DNA from: Climacium dendroides
Lineage: Eukaryota > Streptophyta > Bryopsida > Hypnales > Climaciaceae
Reading direction: 5' to 3'
Assembly: GCA_950106755.1 (NCBI GenBank)
Contig: OX467083.1
Span: forward strand, 35,521,029-35,585,028
DNA: 64,000 bases
Under the pieces are notes generated by a model, which had not been told where the DNA came from, ran no database searches, and saw only the letters and a list, made by a program, of their open reading frames with translations. Positions 13,810 through 25,406 of the stretch are shown here, in pieces. The position numbers and the translations under genes were made by a program. Each line of letters begins with the position of its first letter. The stretch's first letter is position 1.

Positions 13810-14340
13810 TTGAAGTCCAGTTCAAAGTGTTGTAACTTTTGCATCCAAGGTCCAAATTCAATAAAACTTGTTGGGAAATTTGTGTTCTTCCCTCTAGTTT
13901 GTGTGGAAAATATTTCAGATCAATCCAAGATGTACTGAGTTCTAGGGGGCCAATTGAAGTTTACAGCTTCAATTTGAGTTCACCAAACTGCATTTAGGGC
14001 TGCAACTTCGGGGGCTTGGATCTCTTTTGTAAAACATTCATTTTCAAAAAAATTGGTTGGATTTTGTTCTCCTTGAAGTCTAGTTATTGTGGTAAAATTT
14101 TCATGTCAATCCAAGTTATTGTGAATGTTTGGGAGCAATTCGAAGTTCAACATTCTGGCATTTTGGGAGAGAGTGAACTTCGGCGGCCTATTTCTTCTTC
14201 ATACAAAGTCCATTATCAATAAAAAAAAATTTGGAAAAGTTGTGCATACTAGTCAAGTTTGTGAGATAAATATCCCATATCAATCCAAGAAGTAATGAGT
14301 GAGTGAGAATCATTCTAGTAGTAGTAGGTTCAGCCCTAGA
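13810..14340 (+). repeat. Diverged ~180-bp tandem repeat, three units
   Basis: The word TCAATCCAAG recurs at 13919, 14105 and 14280 (spacing 186 and 175). Each is preceded by a CTAGTTTGTG-like word and an A/T stretch, and followed by a TGAGT/TGAAT-type word. Units are clearly diverged. No coding function seen. Confidence 0.6.
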
Positions 14341-15059
14341 TGTGTTTTTTGCAATTTTTCTTGTTGTTTTTTGACATTTCAAAGTTGTTTTTAGACACAA
14401 TGAGTCGATTGAATGAAAAAAAATTCACCAATGTGTTTGTATACTAGTTTTGAATCATTTTGTAGTGTAAAGTTTTTTCATTTGAGTAGGTTTAGAAAAC
14501 AAATTTCACCTCCAAATGTGTTTCGAGGAAAAATTCAAGATCTATTTTTGACACAAACATTATGATCTTGCAATCTATATGGCCAAATGACTTCAAATTT
14601 TGTACATATCATCTAAAATATATAAACTACAAGATTGTACGGTTGAGATTTGTATAACTTGAAGATATCTAGACCTATAGAGCTTCAAAAGCAATGATGT
14701 TTTTGAACCCTGGATATCGAATGTCACTTTGGGGTTAACATGATTTGCATATCCTTCAACCAAAAGTCCTAGCAATCTTTGTATAGCACTTCCTGCTGTT
14801 GCAGTTGCCCACCTATAATCAATAGCACTATAGAATAAAGTAATAGCAAAACAAGCTCCAAGCTATACTTTTGTATAATCTTTTTCTGTAAGCTGTCAAT
14901 AAGGATGCTTCACAAATTTCTTGTAAACTAAAAGATGAAACTTTCACTATATATGAAAGTTATGCATCATTGCAATGCTTATATCACCAACATGTGCTCC
15001 TTTCTGACATCAATGTAAACTACTGCATTTTGAGGCTTGTTCATTCAATATAAAAATGT

Positions 15060-15613
15060 ATTATATCTCTTGTCTTCAAATCATCCATTGCATAAGCAAT
15101 ACTGTAATCCACTCCAAATTGTCTTGGACATGAAACCTTCATAAATTTACATAATATCGATTCCACCGGACAGATACAAGTATAATTGTACGGGAACATT
15201 CAATTGTTCAATATGACATTCATACCCGTCACTTCATCTACCAAATCCCTCTATCCATCATCAAACTCATTTTGAAGATGCAAGAAATACTCTGCTGAGA
15301 AGAAAACATGAATCTCACCATTGAAATCATGACTAAAAAATTGTTTGACTTTGGCCTTATATGTAGTAGCATTGGCAACGTCATTGGCAACATCATTGGC
15401 AACAACTACCATGCACCCGAACTTATAAAATGTCCCACAAAGCAAAACTTGTTTGATTTCCTTCATCAAAGGATTCCACTGATAGCCATTTCCTTCTTCA
15501 AGAATCTCCTTCTCTACCAAATACCAACGTACAAATTTCTCATATTCTAAAGGCATAATCTTCATTTTACTATCTTTTTGACTCACAAGTATGCCTTTTC
15601 TTTTACATGTCAA
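15060..15613 (-). pseudogene. Tnp2-like transposase relic, C-terminal part
   Basis: A 120-codon open frame (15251-15613) continues past in-frame stops to about 15060. It includes EIHVFFSAEYF near the end of the open part, and further on EVTGMNVI, CPVESIL and FGVDYSIAYAMDD, a layout like the C-terminal region of plant Tnp2-type proteins. A 12-bp unit repeated in tandem at about 15370-15400 gives the odd VANDVANDVAN run, probably replication slippage. It lies downstream of the core transposase fragments on the same strand. Assigned by position and texture; the individual motif is not diagnostic. Confidence 0.45.
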
Positions 15614-15756
15614 CTAGCATGCATTTGAAGACATTCCTTTCACACAATTCTATACTTTAATTGCCTTCTCAATAGTAGGCACTTGAAATACACATCTCAA
15701 ATGCCAATTCAAACAAGTAACTTTATTTTCTGCATCAACTTCAGTTCCCTCTCAAA

Positions 15757-16905
15757 TTATAAGAAATTTGTGAATAGTAGAGAACTTCCTCTTTTGTGTA
15801 ATAAAACCATGTCCTTCAAGTCGAATTTGATGCATAACCATGTGAAATCAATGTTTTGCAAAATATTGAAAGTATGATACCTCCATTTCTTTATTGTTAG
15901 TTGAAATTTTATGAAACTTTGATACAAGTCGCTCATAAGAGAAGCACCAATACACTTTATGGGGGTCAAAGTGAAGAACATCGTCCATAATGTGGGTGGC
16001 ACCTACATAAATGACATTCACAAATTTCATTACAAACTTTTCATATAGAATAACAAAGTCAACAACATATTTATTTTCAAATCATTAAATTTAATAAAGC
16101 ATTGCAAATACAAACCTGCAACATGTTCTAATGGAGCTCCATTGGATCCATCCAACTCTTTAGATAAAACGCGCCACAAATAAAGCAACTTTGTGACAAC
16201 TGAAATATCCTTTGAAGACCAACCTTATAACCTAGTTCGATTGAATAAGTAATGAGAAATATCAACTAAAATAAGACCTAATTTCAATCTACCTTTAGAC
16301 AACTGTCCATATACTAAATTCAAGACATGTGACAAAATCCACTGAACAAAAAGTTGATTTTCTTATGCTGTGAATTGTGAATGAAAATCTATTGGATTTG
16401 TGGGCCAACAACCTTGTCGCATTTCATATGGCCTTTTAGTTGACACTTCTTTGCACACAAACTTCACTTCATTTAGATCTACTCCAATGTCCAATAACTC
16501 ACTAAAGAGCTTTGTACTATAGGTTTTGAATTTGTTTAGGCAAGTTATATGCATGACATCAAACACTAAGTCTAAACTTATGTCAAAATTATACAAATTG
16601 AACAACTTCCACAGTAAGAAGTCTTTAGTTACACCACCTTCTTACAATACGGACTCTTTCTTTGAGGAACTCGCTTCCACTTCTTCACAACCGCATAGAG
16701 TTCATCACTGGAATACTTATATGGAGGCTCCAACAGTTGTGCACGATTATTTCCATATACACATCGCCCACCTACTAGTGTTGATTGACATTCGCACCTT
16801 CGAGAAGGGGATTTCCCATAGGCCTTCAACATCCCTATCTTTATTTGTGTTGGGTGGTCACCAATGAACAACATCAAAATGATTCTCACTATTATATTAG
16901 TATCT
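15757..16905 (-). pseudogene. Tnp2-like (CACTA/EnSpm) transposase relic, central part
   Basis: Reading down the minus strand from 16905: FIGDHPTQ, then KSPSRRCECQ (a Cys-rich metal-binding-like segment), PPYKYSSDELY, and a frameshift near 16625 into GGVTKDFLLWKLF, DLVFDVMHITCLN and KLFSELLDIG. After an in-frame stop at about 16360 come VQWILSHVLNLVYGQL and more. A second frame shift leads into THIMDDVLHFD, VYWCFSYERLVSKF and TNNKEMEVSYFQYFAK. The order GDHP, Cys cluster, FDVMH.xCLN, YWCFxYER is that of plant Tnp2 transposases (Transposase_21 type, with the downstream DUF4218-like block). At least two frame shifts and several stops show it is dead. Confidence 0.7.
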
Positions 16906-19044
16906 GTTGAGAGGTGTCTACTAATGAGTTCTGCTGGATATATGTAGTTAAGTTTAGACCCTATTTGGAATATCTAAATTAATAGCTAAGTTCATTCCAA
17001 GGGAGGCTATTCTAATAGGATTACTTCTACAACGACACTAAAGCCACTAATTAGGGGATAAAACAACCAAGGAAACCATACTTCCAACTAATATTAATTT
17101 AATTCCTCTCAATTTCTCTAATAATTACTAAATTAATTAATCACTCCATTCTTAAAACACCAAGTTTAAGTATCACCCAATTAAGTTTGATCTTTAATCT
17201 TCAAGTTGGATCCTTTCGTCTTTCCACCAAATCGGAATTAGTACTGCTGGTGCAGTCTCACTGCGGCACTTTGACTCCCACTTTGGATCAATCACTTGTC
17301 AACCTTGCACTTGTCACCAACACAGGGAACCACCAGATCTTCTTTCACCAATTTGGTCTTCATGTCTTTATCTTCACGATTTGGCTTGATGTAATTTTTA
17401 TCACCGCACCATTAACACTTCTTACACACCGATTTGAAATCAACCTTAACACTCTGCATTCTTCCTCATCTTTTCTTCTCAACTTGGATAATTTATCTCC
17501 TTATAATCCCTCTCAGACTCTCCAAATTGCACATATCACTCTTTCCTTCACGCATATGTCTTAAAACCCCAAACATGACAACAACTAAATTTAATTAACC
17601 CGACTTGGTATACTCTCATGACATTGTGCATTCTACATACAGAGCCTTTTCAACTGCTCATACTCATAACTTCAATCAACTCTCAGTCCAATTTGAATTT
17701 TAACCACAACTGCCAATTCTTCACTTGACCAATTCAGCAATTATTCCGATTTCCAAATTAGAACCACATACAATCACTCAAAGATTTCAAATGAAACAGA
17801 CATTTCCATTTGGCACAACCAACACCAATTTGCTTGAATTATACATTTCATTAAGCCAAATTGGTGAGCATATCACCGTTAAAAATAATATTTTCTTTAG
17901 CAGTTTATCTTATTGCTCTTGCTTCACTCCACTTTTAACATTCCGATTCGGATCTCCTGTTTGCTATCCCAGCAATTCTAACTCTTTGACTGATCCATCC
18001 AAATTAGACTTCACTCCATTACCCAAATCGATCTCGCAACTATAATCTACTCGGTCTCATATCACCCATATACTTTTCAGCTCTGAATTGGTCCCATTTC
18101 CATCACTTAATCCTTAATAAACTATCACTGTACTTCTCCAAATTGGAAATCAGCTCTTTACAATGACCTTCACTATTTTGCATAACATTTTCGACTAGGA
18201 CACACTTCCTAATCTACTCATCATCTCGTAATATACTCCTTTAAACATTCAGCCATCATCTCCTCCTCATACACTTCTCCACTTAACTCCACATCGCCCA
18301 AATTATTTCAGCTTCAAACTCCGTCATCTGCATACTTCTCCAATTTATATTCAACCACTCCAAAGACACATACACACACTCACAGCACACCAATTAGAAC
18401 ATATTCTCATCAAACAACCAACTTGGAAACACACACACAGAACCAAACAAAAACAGCAAAATACGCAGCCAACTTGGACTAGGACTCACACTGGACTCTC
18501 TCAAACAGTGGGTGCCTTCAAAACCCGAAAATTTCCCTTTAAAACTCCAAGCCAGGTAGTTCCTTAACCGACTTGGACATCACCCCAAAATTCGCAAACT
18601 GTCCATTAGGAACCTCAAAAATAACCGCCCATCAACTACACACACACAAACTCCCAAATTGGCACTTGCAACACCCCGCACAACCCTAACTGCTGACCAC
18701 AGGCAAACCAACTTGGAAACCACAACAACTCCAACTTAGTTGGCTACAAACAGTTCCTACTTGGACAAAAACACAGAACATTCCAACTCGGAATTGTCAT
18801 CCTACATTACAAGTAGGAATTACCCTCAGACAACTCAGAACTGCCTTTACTCTCCGAATTGGCTTCCCTTCCAATCCCACCTCCGAGGCTCATGCTTGAC
18901 TGCATCCAAATAAACACAAAGAAATGACTTCCAAATTGGTTAATAACATTCAAAAATCACCCATTTGGAACACCAATCAAACAAAACATAACTAAAACCA
19001 TACAAAAACACACCAAAAAAATATGAAACTAAAAATCCGAATAG
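16906..19044. mobile_element. 2.1-kb insertion inside the Tnp2 relic
   Basis: It separates FVDGFNTEFIYC (19085-19049) from IGDHPTQ (16875-16855), two parts normally close together in Tnp2. The plus strand is C/A-rich and very unlike the flanks. It reads TGTTGAGAGG from 16905 and TTTACA at the other edge, so TG..CA ends typical of a solo LTR are possible, but the flanks GTATC and ATATA are not a clean 5-bp duplication. The interior carries over 20 scattered variants of CCAA-N-TTGG. No ORF in it resembles a known protein. A long intron is the alternative. Confidence 0.45.
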
Positions 19045-19045
19045 G

Positions 19046-19327
19046 TTATTTACAATATATAAACTCTGTATTAAAGCCATCTACAAATAAAGACTCTAAC
19101 TCATTAACCAATGGTTGAAGAAACAGAGTCTTGCACTCTTTGATTCTCTCTAGAATTACTTCATGATTAGAATGCGAAGGGATGAATAAAACCGGGAGAA
19201 TGCTTATAGAGCCTAATTTTTCAGTGTTCAATACTTGCACTTCTACCACTCAAGGACTCCAAGTTGTACATCTTGTGGGTTGAAATCCATCCCAATGGAC
19301 AATCAATGCTATGTTTCTAGGATCACC
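19046..19327 (-). pseudogene. Tnp2-like transposase relic, second exon-like block
   Basis: Begins right after a CTGCAG acceptor-like site (AG then GGTGATCC) and reads GDPRNIALIVHWDGFQP, then after one stop VLNTEKLG, LPVLFIPSHSN and LFLQPLVNELESLFVDGF. The DPRN..DGF(N/Q)P start and the PLVxELxxLxxxG block are strong signatures of Tnp2-family transposases. The 206 bp up to the previous coding block (19328-19533) have GT..AG ends on the minus strand and look like an intron, although the codon phase across the junction does not close cleanly in this copy. Confidence 0.75.
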
Positions 19328-19533
19328 CTGCAGAACATTTTAAACAAAATAACTTCATTACTACTTCAATTCATTTGGTTGCATGTAATATACTTTGTAG
19401 AACATAAAGAAAAATTAACCAACTCAAATACAACAAATATTGATTTACAAAATCACAAACCAAATCTATAAATGGAGAATGCACCTGATACATTTTTCAC
19501 TTTGAAATTATTGTATGTCAACATTTCCTACAC

Positions 19534-20722
19534 GGAAACTTATAAAGTTGTTGTTCTTCATTCCAACCTTTTAGTAGCACTTCACACTTCTTTGGAAATG
19601 CCTTATGACTCATCCCACATCTTGGTTGCAAACAAAGTACTGGAAGCTCCCACATTGTCCAAGGATTCCCAATGTCCTGTGTAACTCTAACTTTCATTCC
19701 ATCCCAAAAATCTTTAATTGGATCTATAATGTCATTTGCATGTTTGTTCATCCACCTCCTTCAATCCCTCCACATCTTTAGAATTTCATGGCAAAATGAT
19801 TTTGACTTCAAAATCAAAGACAACTATGGTTCAATTGGTAAATAATCAAATGGCATCATATCTTTTCTAGATAAACTGCATTGTATAAACCTCTCACAAC
19901 ACAGAGTACATTCTCTTTTGTTGATCTTGTACAATATGCATTGTTCTATATGCCCTGATTTATAAGTATTCTCTAAACTAGGAGGATGCAAGATTCTTTC
20001 ATGACCAAAATCTACTATACCAACACATAATGTCCAACAACAAGGAGTTACCATCCTAAGATCAATATACATCTCCTTCATTTTTTGCCACGAATCTGGA
20101 ACCGGACGGCCTTCTAATCTACCATTCCATCCATCAAGTAATTGAAAAAGAAGATATCCAAGGGGTTGATTATCAAAATTCACCTCTTTCCTTCTTTTGA
20201 CATTGAATCCCCCTAACACTTGTTTAAATAAATAATCCTGTAATCCAACACTGGCCCCATGAGAATCATATATAGGTTGTACATGCAGAATTTGGTTTAC
20301 AATGGCTTCATGTAGAGATATTCCTCCCTTAACTTCCTCATTGTATTCTTCATAGAATATTGTATCTCCTTCATCATCAATTGTGTGCATGGGTAACTAA
20401 GGTTCTTCAATTTCATCATTGACAAAGTCTTCTACTAGTAAAATTCCATTTGCTACACTTTCTTCTTATTATTAGCGAATTCTATGGATCTTTGTTGTTG
20501 CAACCTTTATTGACTTTCCTCCCATTCTTATACAATGTGTGTATGGGCATTGTACTTTGCGATCCCTATATCTCTTCATTGCTTACTTTGCATTTACACA
20601 CCATTGTACTCATGAACATCTTTGCCCTACTTCAATGTATAAACTTATATGTCATCTATATGAAACACTTCACATTTGTCATCTTCAACATCAAAATCTT
20701 CATTGTTAGTAATAGCAATTTG
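19534..20722 (-). pseudogene. Tnp2-like transposase relic, N-terminal part
   Basis: The longest open frame of the window (188 codons, 19824-20390) starts in an acidic region and continues in the same frame through two stops to about 19534. Visible blocks: acidic N-terminus (DDEGDTIFYEEYNEEV), CCWTLCVGIVDFG followed by further Cys residues (a CxxC-type cluster), MMPFDYLPIEP, KSKSFCHEILKMWRD and FPKKCEVLLKGWNEE. Above 20390 another acidic stretch (NEDFDVEDDKCEVFHIDD) suggests the original start lay near or beyond 20720. The FxYxPxxPRL-like block is known from Tnp2 proteins. The stops show it is not functional. Confidence 0.65.
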
Positions 20723-20971
20723 TAAATCCATCAACATCTTCAACATCCTTTTTCACATCAAAAGATAATATGCTATTGTAATGACTAGAAATGCTATGAC
20801 AATCTTCAGGGTAATATTACATCAACAAACGTCAAACGGTAACAACAAAGTAACCCTAAGTACTATGTAGAACAATGACAGTACAACGTCGCAGAACAAT
20901 ATACTTAATGAAGCGTCTCCAATCCACCTACACATTACAATATGCATTAGGAATAATTGAAAATGGCACTA

Positions 20972-21625
20972 CACTATACGCCTCTAAAATAAAAGAACTT
21001 GTTTCATTCCTCTCTTTCAAAAAAAACTATAAAACATGAAGAAGATGAATCAATTGTTCATAGGACTTTCAACACTTGAAGATGAAGATTCAATAACAAA
21101 TAACTCCCCTTTATACACACAATTGCACAAGGATTGCAAATACAATTAACCCATGAATACTAAAACCTTTTAACAATACCTAAAATAATCTTGTGAATGG
21201 GATGTCGATCACCAAAACTGTAGCCACCGAAGTGCCCTCACGTACCACTTACAAACCACTTACCACAACAACATACCTAATTTTTAAGGATTTCGTCCAC
21301 TTCATAGGAAGACAAGATTCCATAGGAGTATTGAATAATTCATTCACTTACTTCAAAACAATATATACAAATATACTGCCCACAACATCTTCTCATGTAG
21401 TTTGTAGTAAAAGTGGAAAAGATTGTACAATATAGTATTCACTTTCAAATATTAAGAGACAATTGTTGGAAAATGAAAGAAACTTACCATTTAAGAAACT
21501 AACCGTCTAAGAAGCAGAGAGTGGCACTTTACTACTTCAAAGGTTACAAGGTATTCATCACATGTCCAACGCAACATGCTCTACAATACTTACTTTCAAC
21601 ACAGCACTGAACTATACGCTGTCAT
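20972..21625 (+). repeat. Candidate subterminal direct repeats GCACT..ACTATACGC
   Basis: GCACTACACTATACGC at 20972 and GCACTGAACTATACGC at about 21606. Such short repeated words are expected near CACTA element ends, where the transposase binds, and these lie upstream of the Tnp2 relic. Only two clear copies were found. Confidence 0.35.
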
Positions 21626-21761
21626 GTTGTATATACGTCCACTATGTAAAAATACATATTTGTTGTCATAGTAGAAGGTTTTTTTGAGAGTTTAATGATT
21701 TAAGTGAAATAGACTCTACCTTTTTTACCTCTATTAAACAACTATTTGGCATTAGTTCTTT

Positions 21762-21974
21762 CATTTCTTTCTTACTTCAAACATTATAGTCTTTCAATTT
21801 GCACAGTCAAATGGGTTGAAATTTTTTCCACATTTTGATAAAATAATTTACTTTAGTTTAATACGGTTGAAGTTTCAAAAATAAAAATTAAATTTTCATT
21901 TTTGAATAACATACCAAAAAACCACAATTTTTGACAATGTATCCCTAAAAAAAACTTTCTCCTTTAGAAGTTAA
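21762..21974 (+). repeat. TTAA-family element, subfamily C, 3' fragment
   Basis: Nearly identical over about 200 bp to 38826-39037: CTTCAAACATTATA, GGGTTGAAATTTTTTCC and TTTACTTTAGTTTAATA are kept in order. Ends at CTCCTTTAGAAGTTAA. The rest of the element is absent, and the transposon-like block to the left begins where it is cut. Confidence 0.65.
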
Positions 21975-23248
21975 TACATGAATTTGCAAGCATTTAGATG
22001 GATGAAAAAACTATGATCATGTGTGCTTGATACATTGTTTATGCATCGTTCAAAAATTGAACATCTCATCCATAATCCATTAAGGACTAGGGATACTTTA
22101 GAATTCCAAAATTGTGAAGTTACATTATAAAATGCAACTTAGAAAAATCATTTAATGATGAATTTCAAAAAATAGTTGTAAAATATAATCCATAGAACAT
22201 ATCCACAAGTTTAAATAAAAAGTACACAAAACATAATTTCTCAATAAAATTTGATGTCAAAAAATAAAAATTCCTCTTAAAATTAATTATAGATTGAATA
22301 TTTGTAATTTTCAGAAGATTTTCTTCCTTGAATTTTGAAATAGTAAGTTCTAATCATAGTAATTCTTGAAGATTTTTGTTTTAATTTTAATTCAATCGTT
22401 TTTGAAGTGTCAATTTTTTATTTGAAAAGGTTATTTTTTGAAGCTAGACCTACCAATACCTATTAAATAATATGATATTTGCAAAGTATAGTCTTCAAAA
22501 TCTATATTGTACAAAAGTTAAAGAATTAACACACAAATCTTTAAAAAAATTAAAGATAAAAAAGTGCATGCTTAGGATGTATTTCTATTCATCTATTGTT
22601 CAAAATTTGAATACCTAATTATTCCTTTAAGGATTAAGGAGTTAAAAACCATTGTTTGTAGAGCTAGACCTATAATGGTTTGTATTTTGATCTTTTCTTT
22701 GCAATAAAGGTTTGATAATTCACGTTTGATTTTTTACCAAAAAAATTGAATATTTTTGGTATAACATTTACGGAAAAATATATAGAAAATTAACTAAAGA
22801 GGCAAACTAAGACGACAAAATGAGTTAATTTTATTTTGGAATTGAGAATCAAAAGAAGTTGTGTCTTACTATGAAGGGTTATTGAAAGAAGAGTCCCTTT
22901 ACTCAAGACCTCACTAATGTTTAGGAAGAAATGGAAGCTACTATAGTTATACAGATGAATCAACTTATTTTTCCAAATAGACTATTAGAAATGACAACTT
23001 TAGGCAATCTATTGATTTATATGTCAAAAAATTACTATTTATAGTAAAAATGCAAAAAGGAACCAAATGCAAGAAATATTAAGGAAAGTACACCTATAAT
23101 TAAATTCATAGAAATTTAACAAGGGAGCATACTTCCTAATGATAAATGTAATTTTTTTAATCTTATTGGTATGTGATTATATAAAAGACAATTTCAAAGA
23201 GCTTTAGCATGCATTATATTTGACAGGGTATCAATAAGTTATAAAATT
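21975..23248. other. AT-rich spacer with dispersed repeat E (copy 2) and a weak duplication
   Basis: 22105-22215 matches repeat E at 7480-7620. Segments 22010-22090 and 22570-22640 resemble each other (GTTCAAAAATTGAA.. then TCC.TTAAGGA), suggesting an old local duplication. No gene seen. Confidence 0.4.
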
Positions 23249-24167
23249 TTAACCCCTAAAAGTCCGTTGTCCCCTTAGGGGACAAAGTGGATTTCAAGCA
23301 AGTTCCTATAAACTCAATTTTCAATTAAAATTTTTGAAATTTTTTCATAAGGCAAAAAAACTTATTAACTTTGTGGAAATTTAATTTTTATATCAATTAG
23401 TGCATGTAAGCAAAAGTTATACTACAAAAATTCCAAATTTTCATTCAACAGGCAAAAAAATAAATTTACAAAAACTTGAAATGAAATTGTTAAATTTTTT
23501 CCCTTATAGATCATTTTTTTTCTACATTTAAAGCATTGATTCATTCCATTTGAATTAGTGATGTGAAAGTTATGAACAATCTTGTTTTGGGGACAATTTG
23601 AGCATCTTCTTGAAAAAAATAACTTAGAGAATTCATTTTAAATGCAATTTTACAATTTATAAAAAATTGTTTGATGAGGTTAAGTTTGATTTTTAAAACA
23701 ATCTCATCATTGGAATTACTGTGTTTCAATCCCATCTTACAGCTATTAATGATTTACTATATTTTTTTCAATCTTGGACTTACTTCTATTTAACAATTTC
23801 TTAAAGAATAAAAAATTAAGTTTTTCCTTAAAAAAATTCCTAGACTTTCAACTCGATTTTTCAACACGATTTTTTTAATTCAAAGTCAACAGTGCAAAAG
23901 TTTATTCACAATTGGTGGTCAAGGTCATCTTAATTTATAGGCTAGTATTAAAAAAATAAAATAAATGAACTTTGAATGCTAAGATCTTTCAATCTTTACA
24001 TTCAAACTTCTTGAAATTTTTATCACGTGATCTCAAACAAGCATGGTACAAGATCCTATGGTTAGATTCTAAAAAGAAAATAATTTTTTTTCCTCAAACA
24101 AATGTACGAGAAATGACAATTTTGAGTGGTTATTAATAGAATATAGCCTTGGATCTTTAGGGGTTAA
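23249..24167 (+). repeat. TTAA-family element, subfamily A, full length (copy A2)
   Basis: Starts TTAACCCCTAAAAG and ends CTTTAGGGGTTAA, a perfect 15-bp inverted repeat when one flanking AT is included (ATTTTAACCCCTAAA). Next to the left end is a short palindrome, GTCCCCTTAGGGGAC. Length 919 bp. No ORF of note; the 64-codon ORF at 23541-23735 on the minus strand is not shared by other copies. Confidence 0.75.
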
Positions 24168-24497
24168 AATATTGTCTATAAATATACCAAAAATAGACAA
24201 TAAAGCAACACTAATGTCAAGGAACAAGAATGTCTAATGAATGACTTCATAGGATTTTCTTAAAAGAAAAAATGCACTTATTCATCTAGAAATTTGATAA
24301 TTTCTTGTTCACTATCTAGGTCATACTAGGCTTCATCCTTCCAAGGCTAGAGTCTCTCAAAGATGTCATTTTTCTTATTGTATACATTTGCATACAAAGT
24401 GAAGTAAACCTCATAGGTAACATATACTATAATTTCACAAATTTTTTTAAGCAAGTACTTTAGCTAACTCTACTAGTTGTGATTCAAAGAAAAAACA

Positions 24498-24725
24498 TAT
24501 AAGGTGATATGCTATTATATTTAGCCCTTACTTATTCATTATATTACTCAAACTTTTCCTAAGATGGCTTTAAAGAAATCACCATCAATTCAGCCATATA
24601 TATAGATGACCAAGCCACCTTAGCAAAAAAAATCTATTAAAAACAGCTCAATAAAGTTGACAAATTCTATAAATAGGAAGATATGAACCTTGGGGCTTTA
24701 AAATGCTTGGTCATGAATCACTAGT
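24498..24725 (+). pseudogene. LINE reverse transcriptase relic (Y-x-DD region)
   Basis: Two overlapping frames joined by a frameshift near 24600 read FSPYLFIILLKLFLRWL and then SAIYIDDQATLAKKI, KQLNKVDKFYK and LGALKCLVMNH. This is the order of the LINE reverse transcriptase core: the SPxLF block, the catalytic (Y/F)xDD box, a helix ending in F, and the K(C/T)xxM block. Two in-frame stops follow the YIDD box. It fits an old, short LINE fragment; no poly(A) tail or target-site duplication was found. Confidence 0.5.
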
Positions 24726-24789
24726 GTCATGATGTAGGCCATCTACTAGTTGAAATTGACATCTTCATTTGTTTAAAGAGAATGTTTCC

Positions 24790-25345
24790 TGTTGGAAATT
24801 GTTTGTGTAAGGAACTTTGTTGCTAGTTGTTCTTATTAGTTGCTAGTTGATATCTAGTTGGTTTATAATTGATACTAGTGGGGTTAGGATTAAAATTAGC
24901 CAATAGCTAACCACCTTAATTGTGGTGGCTAGTTAGAGGCAAGGTTTGGCCTTTGTCTCTCTCTTGTTTCTTGATGGTTTGGAGGTGTAGGATGTACTTG
25001 TATGCAAAATTATGTATTGGTGGTGACTTATATTTTGAAGGAAGCATTGATATAGAGGATTTTGTGTCATATTTTGCAAAATTGTTGAATCAAAGCAAAT
25101 CTTTGGATCTGTTTTTAGCTAAACGATGTGCTACAAACCCAAATTTTAGATCTAGATCTCTTATGGTTATAGAGATATGTGGCATCAAAGTTTGGGTGTT
25201 TGAAATCCAAGGTAATTTAGAAGGATGTAATTGGAAGTTTGAATTTTTGTATTCTACTTGTGAAACTTTGAGGGTACTTTTATTCACTTATCTTCTATCT
25301 TCTCTAAAAATTATAGATTTTATAGACTTGAGATCTATGAGCTAA
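24790..25345 (+). other. Unrecognised ORF after an LTR-like TGTTGGAAATTG start
   Basis: TGTTGGAAATTG at 24790 resembles the start of many plant Copia LTRs and is followed by clustered TTGCTAGTTG words. A 141-codon ORF (24920-25345) follows, which I cannot match to any family; it contains no retroelement motif. The LTR reading rests on the first bases only, and no matching second LTR was seen. Confidence 0.25.
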
Positions 25346-25406
25346 AAAAATCAACAACATGGTGTAGAAACTGTAACTAAGCAAAAGTCAATAATGAAGA
25401 AATAGT

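Larger units (their letters stand above)
9800..21670 (-). mobile_element. Probable decayed CACTA (EnSpm) transposon region
   Basis: Base composition changes here from A/T-run spacer to a more even, codon-like texture, and the minus strand carries a broken Tnp2-like transposase. Candidate subterminal direct repeats GCACT-NN-ACTATACGC occur at 20972 and 21606, consistent with the short repeats near CACTA-element ends. I could not fix either terminus (no clear CACTA/TAGTG pair with a 3-bp duplication), so the limits are approximate and more than one element may be involved. Confidence 0.4.

Noticed and set aside
23249..24167. TTAA-family elements as Helitrons or Mutator MITEs
   Set aside because: Helitrons lack terminal inverted repeats and end in CTRR; Mutator elements have 9-10 bp duplications. 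Here both ends are inverted and only TTAA is shared by the flanks.
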